Assembly: GCA_003158885.1 (NCBI GenBank)
Contig: PMLN01000249.1
Span: forward strand, 3,189-16,046
DNA: 12,858 nt
Direction of reading: 5' to 3'
From: Anaerolineae bacterium
GTDB lineage: Bacteria > Chloroflexota > Anaerolineae > Anaerolineales > Villigracilaceae
Of this stretch, positions 7,379-12,623 are shown piece by piece. Both the position numbers and the translations under genes were made by a program. A model generated the notes under the pieces. It was not told the origin of the DNA. It saw nothing but the letters and a program-made list of their open reading frames with translations, and made no database searches. Numbering within the stretch: the stretch's first letter is position 1; the number at the start of each line of letters is the position of its first letter.

Positions 7379-7493
7379 CATTTGTTTTATTATTGATTAC
7401 GCGACGCAACCGGCGCTTTTTCGGCGCAATCACGAACTTTTATTATACCTGTTGCTCTGTCTGGGCTTTGTCAGTTCGAATGAAATCCCCCCA

Positions 7494-7502
7494 TGATATA
7501 CT
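7494..7502 (+). promoter_or_regulatory. Probable extended -10 promoter of the sigma-DegV operon
   Basis: The bases TGATATACT form an extended -10 (TGn plus TATACT, 5 of 6 consensus) about 62 nt before the sigma factor start. The nearest -35-like hexamer, TTGTCA at 7468-7473, is 23 nt away, too far for a standard pairing. The transcript would carry the hairpin at 7521-7552 in its leader. Confidence 0.4.
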
Positions 7503-7520
7503 CCGTGCAACTTCTCAAAT

Positions 7521-7552
7521 CCGGCGGGGTTAAGTTTATCGAAACCCGCCGG
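7521..7552 (+). promoter_or_regulatory. Leader hairpin immediately before the sigma factor ribosome-binding site
   Basis: CCGGCGGG (7521-7528) pairs perfectly with CCCGCCGG (7545-7552), and the stem can be extended by two pairs past a bulged G. The loop is up to 16 nt. It ends 1 nt before the AAGG used as ribosome-binding site (7554-7557). There is no T-tract after it, so it is not a classical terminator. A role in translation control or mRNA stability is inferred. Confidence 0.45.
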
Positions 7553-7564
7553 TAAGGTTTATCT

Positions 7565-8137
7565 GTGCCGGAACTTGAGTTCAACGAAGATGAAGTGTTA
7601 TTACTTGCTTCGCGAGGCGACCGCGAAGCCTTTGGCTTGCTTTACGAGCGATATATTGATCGCATCTTCAACTACGTTTATTACCGCACAGGGAATCTTC
7701 ACGACGCGGAAGATATCACCGCCCGGGTCTTTCAGCGGGCGATGAGCCACATTCGCAGTTATACCGATCGTGGCGTTCCCTTCTCTGCCTGGTTATATCG
7801 CATCGCACATAACCTCGTAGCCAACTGGCACAGGGATCGCAGCCGCAAACAGGAAATTCCACTGGACGACCTGCCTTTGGCGTCCGCCAAAGTGGATCGT
7901 CCCGAGGCGACCCTGATGCGTTCGCAGGAACAGGATGCGCTTCTGCGGTTGATCCGGCAGCTTCCGGCGGAGCGGCAGACGCTGCTCATCTTGAAGTTTG
8001 TCGAGGACCTCTCGAATGCGGAGATCGGCCGGATCATGGGGCGCAGCGAAGGTGCCGTCAAAAGCCTGTATCATCGCACGCTTCTGGCATTGCGCGACCA
8101 GATCGGCGACCAAAATATCAACCTTGAAGGAGAGTGA
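7565..8137 (+). CDS. ECF-type RNA polymerase sigma factor
   Basis: The 190-residue protein has only sigma regions 2 and 4, the layout of group 4 (ECF) factors. Region 2 covers about residues 22-92 and contains YVYYRTGNLHDAEDITARVF and FSAWLYRIAHNLVANWHRD. Region 4 covers about 123-176, with the helix-turn-helix NAEIGRIMGRSEGAVKSLYH. Such factors direct RNA polymerase to a small regulon, usually under control of an anti-sigma factor. The start is GTG (7565-7567), preceded by AAGG 7 nt upstream. The gene heads an operon: DegV begins 3 nt after its stop, and a small membrane protein follows. The ECF subgroup and target genes cannot be told from sequence alone. Confidence 0.9.
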   Translation: MPELEFNEDEVLLLASRGDREAFGLLYERYIDRIFNYVYYRTGNLHDAEDITARVFQRAMSHIRSYTDRGVPFSAWLYRIAHNLVANWHRDRSRKQEIPLDDLPLASAKVDRPEATLMRSQEQDALLRLIRQLPAERQTLLILKFVEDLSNAEIGRIMGRSEGAVKSLYHRTLLALRDQIGDQNINLEGE

Positions 8138-8140
8138 GTT

Positions 8141-8983
8141 ATGTTGAAAATTGTCACCGATGGCGCTGCAGATATGCCGGCTGAGTGGGGGAACGAGTTC
8201 GATATTGACACGATTCCGATCAATGTTCAATTTGGCGAAAAAACGTATCTCCAGTTCGTTGAATTGGATTTCGACGGTTTCTATAAAATGGTGGAGGAAA
8301 CCAAAAAGATTCCCAAAACCTCGCAGCCCTCGCCGCACCAGTTTGCAGAGTTCTATAAAAAGATTGCCCGGCAGGGCGACACCATTCTTTCCATTCACGT
8401 GACCAGCAAACTTTCCGGAACCTATGCTTCTGCGGTTGTAGCTGCCGACGATGTGAAGGATATATTCAAGGTGGTTACCGTTGATTCGGCTGGAGGTTCC
8501 ATGGGCTTGGGCTTTATGTGCCGCACGGCACGCAGGATGGAACGCGCCGGAAAAACGGTGGAAGAGATCACCCAATATATCGAGTCGATCCGCGCCAGGG
8601 TCCAATTGATCCTGACGCTCGACACGCTCGAATATGCACGCATGAGCGGACGCGTGGGCGCCTTCTCGGCTGCGCTCGCTGCCGCGCTCAACGTGAAGCC
8701 GATTGCCAAACTTGAGAATGGCACTCTTAACATGGTGGACAAGGTTCGCACGCGCAAGGCTGCCCTCCAGCGCGTTATCGAGATGGGCAAGAATGCATTC
8801 GGCAGTGAACCCGTCCAGTTGGCGGTCGTTCACGCCCGCGATCTGCAATCCGGGCAATTGTTGTTGGAAGAGGCCAGGAAACAATTTAACACTGTGGATA
8901 CGGTGTTGACCGACCTTTCGATTTCGCTGGCGGCCAACTTCGGCCCCGGAACGGTCGGGTTGGTGTTATATCCGGCTGAATGA
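8141..8983 (+). CDS. DegV family fatty-acid-binding protein
   Basis: DegV/FakB proteins bind a single fatty acid; with the kinase FakA they present it for phosphorylation and phospholipid synthesis. The 280 residues match the family length. Typical elements are the N-terminal TDGAADMP (6-13), the ligand-site KTSQPSP (59-65), SKLSGTY (89-95), VDSAGGSMGLG (114-124), and LEYARMSGRVG (163-173). The C-terminal motif that is usually HxGPG reads NFGPGTVG (267-274), so the His is Asn. The ATG has an AAGGAG 11 nt upstream, inside the end of the sigma gene, and the two genes are 3 nt apart, so they are co-transcribed. No FakA kinase gene is in the window. Confidence 0.92.
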   Translation: MLKIVTDGAADMPAEWGNEFDIDTIPINVQFGEKTYLQFVELDFDGFYKMVEETKKIPKTSQPSPHQFAEFYKKIARQGDTILSIHVTSKLSGTYASAVVAADDVKDIFKVVTVDSAGGSMGLGFMCRTARRMERAGKTVEEITQYIESIRARVQLILTLDTLEYARMSGRVGAFSAALAAALNVKPIAKLENGTLNMVDKVRTRKAALQRVIEMGKNAFGSEPVQLAVVHARDLQSGQLLLEEARKQFNTVDTVLTDLSISLAANFGPGTVGLVLYPAE

Positions 8984-9006
8984 AGTGATGTAAGGAAAGA
9001 TGAACG

Positions 9007-9279
9007 ATGAACAAGAGCGAGACAACTTCCACCGAACCACGATTGAATGAACTCGAAGCTCATTTGGCTGGGACCCTGAAGCGGGTCCCGCCTCGACGCG
9101 ACTTTGTCCAGCGTCTGCGCAGCTATATTCACTTCCCACCGCGCGAGGAAATTGCGACGCGTCTGCATGATTGGCGAAAACTTTTTATTATCTTCGGCAG
9201 CGTGGTTTCGGGAATGTTATTGCTCATCACGGTTGCCCGCGCCCTGTATCATTTGTTTGGAAGAAGAAATATGGGGTAG
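9007..9279 (+). CDS. Small single-span membrane protein, candidate partner (anti-sigma-like) of the ECF factor
   Basis: The 90-residue protein has a cytoplasmic N-terminal part with LAGTLKRVPPRRDFVQRLRS at about 20-39. One transmembrane segment follows at about 58-80 (KLFIIFGSVVSGMLLLITVA), with a short basic tail YHLFGRRNMG after it. An AAGGA lies 10 nt before the ATG, and the gene begins 23 nt after degV, so it belongs to the sigma-DegV operon. Small N-in single-span proteins encoded downstream of ECF sigma genes are often anti-sigma factors or their reduced relatives. No zinc-binding anti-sigma motif (HxxxCxxC) is present, so this role is only inferred from position and topology. A general membrane protein of unknown function is the alternative. 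Confidence 0.75.
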   Translation: MNKSETTSTEPRLNELEAHLAGTLKRVPPRRDFVQRLRSYIHFPPREEIATRLHDWRKLFIIFGSVVSGMLLLITVARALYHLFGRRNMG

Positions 9280-9471
9280 TCGCAATATGACCCGCCCCGA
9301 ATTTAATCTTTCAAGCTTTTAGCCACGGATTTCACTGATACCCACGAAAAAAGCCGGCCCGGTCAGAAGGTCGGCTTTTCATTCAGCTCATTTCCGGCAA
9401 TTATTCAAAATCCCACACTGATCCGCATAATTAACGGCTGAATCCTTAAGTTCGGGGTTAATCATGTTTAT
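9280..9471. other. Convergent intergenic gap
   Basis: Apart from the bidirectional terminator, the gap holds a short stretch at 9320-9346 resembling the widespread 'CCACGGATTTCAC' style of degenerate intergenic repeat. It also holds a weak long-loop inverted pair ATTAAC/GTTAAT at 9430-9462. No gene or RNA was recognised. Confidence 0.4.
9347..9379. terminator. Bidirectional intrinsic terminator
   Basis: GCCGGCC (9353-9359) pairs with GGTCGGC (9369-9375), with one G-U on the plus transcript, around a 9-nt loop. It is flanked by AAAAAA on the left and TTTT on the right. It therefore serves both the sigma-DegV operon (plus) and the convergent small gene (minus). Confidence 0.8.
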
Positions 9472-9807
9472 TTATTGATTCAATAGTTCTTCGCACAATT
9501 TTCGTGCTTCCGCCATCAAATCCATATTGGGCGGTAATTTGAATTCCTCATCCACGCGTAAGGTCAAATGCCGGGCGATTTGACGCAGTTCAGCGGAAAG
9601 CGTTGAGTCTTCAGCCAGCAGGTTAAGCACATCATATGCGCTTGGCGTACGGATGATCTTCCCGCGCCGCGTAAGGTATGCGCGGGCCGCGATCCCAGCC
9701 GCGCGCCGCGCACAGACGCGGGCTTGTCCCTCGTTGCCGCGCGCACGCGCCTGTGCCGCTTGTTCGAATTCTGCCTGGATTTGTTCCTGCGGCTTCACAG
9801 TTTCCAT
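9472..9807 (-). CDS. Small helical protein, HEPN-like (RX4H motif)
   Basis: The 111-residue, all-helical, soluble protein has no signal or membrane segment. Its pattern is an Ala/Arg-rich helix (ARVCARRAAGIAARAYL, about 29-45), SAYDVLNLLAED (56-67), then ELRQIARHL (73-81) and a closing helix DLMAEARKLCEELL. R75 to H80 gives an RX4H spacing like the catalytic motif of HEPN-domain ribonucleases and nucleotide-binding proteins. I do not recognise a named family, so this is a structural guess. The annotated ATG (9805-9807) lies inside a palindrome whose minus-strand TATAAT overlaps it. A GTG at codon 4 would fall at the predicted transcription start. No MNT-type nucleotidyltransferase partner is adjacent. 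Confidence 0.7.
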   Translation of the reverse strand: METVKPQEQIQAEFEQAAQARARGNEGQARVCARRAAGIAARAYLTRRGKIIRTPSAYDVLNLLAEDSTLSAELRQIARHLTLRVDEEFKLPPNMDLMAEARKLCEELLNQ

Positions 9808-9829
9808 TATACCTTCGGCGGTATAATGG
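9804..9829. promoter_or_regulatory. Perfect 10-bp inverted repeat with divergent -10 boxes
   Basis: CCATTATACC (9804-9813) and GGTATAATGG (9820-9829) are perfect reverse complements around a 6-nt spacer. Each arm contains a TATAAT reading outward, towards the small HEPN-like gene (minus) and the S41 protease gene (plus). The left arm also contains the annotated ATG of the minus gene. Neither box has a convincing -35. It may be a shared promoter core, an operator, or both. Confidence 0.5.
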
Positions 9830-9849
9830 CGGGAATTTTGGAGGCAGAC

Positions 9850-11943
9850 ATGAAAAACCGATTATTTCAAATTTTAGCGGCATTGGTCATCTTGAGCATG
9901 GTGCAGATGTCGTGCATCAATTCTTACAGCGGGATTTCTTCCCAATCTTCAACACCCGGTTCCGCACAAACAGCAGTTACGCAAGTCTCCCCAACTTCAT
10001 TGCCTGTGCCGACCACGGTCGCGATACAAGCCCCCGTGGTTACTGCGAATGAGCCGTTCCGGATTACCGGCTCGTTTAAATGGACTCAGGAAATTCAAGG
10101 AACGCTCGCTGATAATATTATTTTTGCGGAACGACAGGTGGTCTTGACGGACTTGCATGGGTTTGTCATTCGTAACAAGCAATGGGAATTGCCGGTTGAT
10201 TCACAAGTGCTGGGATATGTGCAATATGATCCCAAGAACGGCAGTGGCACTTATGAACTTTCCCTGCCCGAAGTTCCACAAGGGACGCTCAACAATGTCG
10301 GCAACAAGAACCCGCAGGATACCGGTGTACAGATTTTTGCGGTAAGTTATTCGCCGAATATTTACGGGGGGCCGTTCGAGGCGGGCGATGATCGTTCCCT
10401 GGGCTGGCCGAATGACACGGCCTCCATCAAGACCGATTCCAACCGGGATGATGAAATCACCGGAGGCAAGCTTATCATTTGGTCGCCGGATGATAAACAG
10501 CAATTCCCAACCGGATTCGGCGCGGATAATAAACTGTTTACACCCGATGACCCGGTTGCACCGCTCCCTGCCGGATATACCGTGGTTGACCTCGATACCA
10601 ATCCGTTTACATTTTCCCAGTCGTCCCAACAGGATGTGACGTTATATGAAGCGCAGGAAGTAAAGCCTCACGATTTTTCCACGGAGACCTATACCCAGGC
10701 CTTTGATGATTTGGTCAGCTTCCTGAAGACCGATTATGCCTTCGATGGCATCCCGGGGAAACAACCCAATTGGGATCAGGCGGTCGCAAGTATTCGTCCG
10801 CGTGTCCAGCAGGCTGAACAAAGCCATGATAGTTATGCTTATTACGAAGCCCTGCGCGATTTTATCTATGCATTCAAAGACGGCCATAGCGGCTTGGATG
10901 GCGGCAATCTGTCTAAAAGGGATTTTCAAACCAATTATCTCGGCAGTTTGGGTTTTACGGTACGTGTGTTGGATGATAAAAGTGTGATGGTTGACTCGGT
11001 GATTTCCGGGGGGCCGGCGGATGCGGCCGGCATGAAAGTGGGTGCGATCATCACACAGTTCAACGGCAAGCCGGTCATGGATGTGATTAATTCCGAGCCA
11101 TTGTTTTTTGGATTGCAGTCCTCGGATTTTGCCATCCTCTATTACAAAGCGATCATGCTCACCCGTACCAAACCGGATGCACAGGCGACGGTTTCGTTTA
11201 CCAACCCGGGAGGTTCTTCTCGATCCGTGACACTGAAGGCGGTCAGTGAGGTGGATAGCTTGCTGAAAGAGTTGAACGTGAATCAAACACCCGATTTACT
11301 GCCGGTTCAGTTGCAGACTTTGACGGTCAATGGGACGAATATTGGGTATATCCAGGTTAATTCGAACGAGGATGATTTGAATTTGATCCTGCGTCTCTTT
11401 GAGCGCGGTTTGAAGGATTTCCAGCAAAACAAAGTGGCAGGGTTGATCATTGACCTGAGAAATAATGGCGGAGGCGTTCCCTTGGGGTTGGCGGGATTTT
11501 TAACCAACCAGACGATTGACCTTGGGCAGTTGGAATATTACAACAAGTTGACCGGAAAGTTCGAGCCACAGGATCAACCGGATCAAATCCAGCCGAACCA
11601 GGAGCAATATCACTTCGATAAGATTGCGGTGCTTGTGGGGCTTAACTGCGACAGCGCCTGCGAACTTGAAGCATATGGTTTCAGCAAAGCGCCTGGTGCG
11701 GTCGTGGTTGGAGAGTACCCGACCGCCGGGGTGGAGGCTGAAGTTTCGCGCGGCCAGATCAAAATGCCGGAAGGTATCAGTATGCAATTCCCGACCGGAC
11801 GCGAAGTTCTTCCCGACGGTTCGTTGTTCCTCGAAGGTACAGGCGTTCAGCCCACCCTCAAAGTGCCGGTGGATCAATCCAATGTGTTATCCAGCGAGGA
11901 TGTTGTTCTGACCGCCGCTGAGAATTCGATCCTGGGCAAGTGA
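9850..11943 (+). CDS. Secreted PDZ-containing S41 family peptidase, probable lipoprotein
   Basis: The 697-residue protein begins with a signal sequence ending MVQMSC, with Cys22 as a possible lipidation site (the lipobox is imperfect), then a Ser/Thr/Pro-rich spacer. A ~200-residue N-terminal domain follows, with Asp-rich loops DSNRDDEITGGK (from 196) and GADNKLFTPDDP (from 224) that look able to bind calcium. A helical segment contains DGHSGL (His346). A PDZ domain lies at about 363-410 (GGPADAAGMKVGAIITQFNG). The S41 core contains LIIDLRNNGGG (about 532-542) and CDSACELEAYG, with Ser602 as likely nucleophile. The GKG lysine of the CtpA branch is not seen (VGEYPTAGVEAE instead), so a tricorn-like Ser/His arrangement is likelier. 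The ATG at 9850 has GGAGG 5 nt upstream; an in-frame ATG at 9826 would only add 8 residues. Confidence 0.88.
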   Translation: MKNRLFQILAALVILSMVQMSCINSYSGISSQSSTPGSAQTAVTQVSPTSLPVPTTVAIQAPVVTANEPFRITGSFKWTQEIQGTLADNIIFAERQVVLTDLHGFVIRNKQWELPVDSQVLGYVQYDPKNGSGTYELSLPEVPQGTLNNVGNKNPQDTGVQIFAVSYSPNIYGGPFEAGDDRSLGWPNDTASIKTDSNRDDEITGGKLIIWSPDDKQQFPTGFGADNKLFTPDDPVAPLPAGYTVVDLDTNPFTFSQSSQQDVTLYEAQEVKPHDFSTETYTQAFDDLVSFLKTDYAFDGIPGKQPNWDQAVASIRPRVQQAEQSHDSYAYYEALRDFIYAFKDGHSGLDGGNLSKRDFQTNYLGSLGFTVRVLDDKSVMVDSVISGGPADAAGMKVGAIITQFNGKPVMDVINSEPLFFGLQSSDFAILYYKAIMLTRTKPDAQATVSFTNPGGSSRSVTLKAVSEVDSLLKELNVNQTPDLLPVQLQTLTVNGTNIGYIQVNSNEDDLNLILRLFERGLKDFQQNKVAGLIIDLRNNGGGVPLGLAGFLTNQTIDLGQLEYYNKLTGKFEPQDQPDQIQPNQEQYHFDKIAVLVGLNCDSACELEAYGFSKAPGAVVVGEYPTAGVEAEVSRGQIKMPEGISMQFPTGREVLPDGSLFLEGTGVQPTLKVPVDQSNVLSSEDVVLTAAENSILGK

Positions 11944-12113
11944 GTGATCCGGGACGACCGTAGAATTGACCAGGGATGGGGTTGAATGATCATCAAGCCG
12001 CCAGGAGCATCTGAGCTTTGGCGGCTTTGAGTCTCTGGGCCTTCCTGGTTTTCCATTCCTATTAGCCGCTTCCGTTGACTGGCGCTGGAGACGCAAACCT
12101 CCACCAGTTGCAG
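11944..12113. other. Structured intergenic gap between the S41 and HycI-like genes
   Basis: Two hairpins stand out: AAGCCGCCA/TGGCGGCTT at 11995-12027, and a bulged 10-bp stem at 12078-12108 (ACTGG plus TGGAG pairing with CTCCA plus CCAGT). Short stretches on the minus strand look protein-like but are broken by stops, so a decayed element is possible. Nothing else was recognised. Confidence 0.35.
11995..12030 (+). terminator. Weak terminator-like hairpin after the S41 gene
   Basis: Perfect 9-bp arms AAGCCGCCA (11995-12003) and TGGCGGCTT (12019-12027) enclose a 15-nt loop in which AGC/GCT may pair further. Only a short TTT follows, so termination would be inefficient or the hairpin may have another role. 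Confidence 0.4.
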
Positions 12114-12139
12114 TACAATCCAGGTATGTTGGATGAACT
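12114..12139 (+). repeat. Direct repeat, copy 1 (promoter and start of HycI-like gene)
   Basis: This 26-base stretch matches 12452-12477 at 25 of 26 positions; the only difference is base 7 (C here, G in copy 2). It covers a TACAAT -10-like box (12114-12119) and the first five codons (MLDEL) of the HycI-like gene. The box ends 6 nt before the ATG. Confidence 0.85.
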
Positions 12140-12590
12140 GAGTCAACGGGCGCAGAATAAAAAGGTTCTTATTCTTGGCGTAGGTAATCATTTGCGCGGG
12201 GATGAGGGCGTGGGAAGTTTTCTTGTCAGGCGCTTAAAAGATAAAGTCAATGTACCTCTATTGGACGCATGGGTGGTGCCGGAAAAACAAATAAGCCAGC
12301 TCGAAGCATTGTGCCCCGACATTGTATTGGTGATTGCCGCTGCGGATATGCCGGATGCCCAACCCGGAGAAGTGGGTCTATTTGAACTGGACCAGGCGCA
12401 TCAGGCGGGCGTCAGGATCCGTACTACCAACCTTCCGCTGCTCTTCAAGATTACAATGCAGGTATGTTGGATGAACTTCTTGTTGATCGCCATCCAGCCG
12501 GATGATCAAAACCCAAAAGGTGTTTCCGAATCGGTGCGGAATGCCCTGGATGGTTTGGAAGCCATGATGGTGGGATTGTTCGGATCATAA
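12126..12590 (+). CDS. HycI-type hydrogenase maturation protease homologue lacking metal ligands
   Basis: Members of this family cleave the C-terminal tail of the large subunit of [NiFe] hydrogenases once nickel is in place. The 154-residue product aligns by eye with E. coli HycI: LGVGNHLRGDEGVG (17-30), a central VPEKQISQLEALCPDIVLVI, PGEVGLF (80-86), TTNLPL (100-105) and the terminal IAIQP (121-125). Of the three ligand positions, HycI D16 is Glu27 here (acceptable, as in HybD). HycI D62 is Ala71, and H90 corresponds to Thr101. Activity as a nickel-sensing protease is therefore doubtful. The ATG at 12126 is chosen because the conserved fold begins at residue 14; an in-frame TTG at 12075 adds nothing conserved. 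There is no clear Shine-Dalgarno at proper spacing. No hydrogenase genes are in the window. Confidence 0.8.
   Translation: MLDELSQRAQNKKVLILGVGNHLRGDEGVGSFLVRRLKDKVNVPLLDAWVVPEKQISQLEALCPDIVLVIAAADMPDAQPGEVGLFELDQAHQAGVRIRTTNLPLLFKITMQVCWMNFLLIAIQPDDQNPKGVSESVRNALDGLEAMMVGLFGS
12452..12477 (+). repeat. Direct repeat, copy 2 (inside HycI-like gene)
   Basis: This is the second copy of the 26-base sequence at 12114-12139, offset by 338 bases and so in a different reading frame. In the gene it encodes the segment ITMQVCWMNF. Read as copy 1 is, it would give a TACAAT box and an ATG opening a 13-codon frame beginning MLDEL. Confidence 0.85.
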
Positions 12591-12595
12591 TGTTT

Positions 12596-12616
12596 GGGCG
12601 TGGTGTCTCCAGGCCC
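12596..12616. other. Weak hairpin between convergent genes
   Basis: GGGC and TGG at 12596-12603 pair with CCA and GCCC at 12609-12616, with one internal G-G mismatch. There is no T-tract on either side. It is the only structure in the 33-base gap between the HycI-like gene and the glycosyltransferase, so it may help end transcription. Confidence 0.2.
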
Positions 12617-12623
12617 TCACGGT

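Noticed and set aside
7400..7480. Possible LexA/SOS operator upstream of uvrA (GAAC and GTT half-like words)
   Set aside because: The spacing (13 nt between CGAAC and GTTG) does not fit the known CGAACN4GTTC pattern, so it was not called.
7793..8884. 363-codon open frame on the minus strand opposite the sigma and DegV genes
   Set aside because: Both genes on the plus strand have clear family motifs and ribosome-binding sites. The antisense product shows no recognisable domain, so it is a reading-frame shadow.
9320..9346. Degenerate 'CCACGGATTTCACTGATACCCACG' type intergenic repeat
   Set aside because: Only about two poor units are present, too little to call a repeat array; it is mentioned in the gap description only.
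12075..12125. Upstream TTG start for the HycI-like protein
   Set aside because: The extra 17 residues overlap a hairpin and the -10-like box and do not match the family. The ATG at 12126 is closer to the conserved fold.
11874..12191. 105-codon minus-strand open frame across the S41 end and the HycI-like start
   Set aside because: It overlaps two real genes at both ends, has no plausible ribosome-binding site, and the protein looks random.
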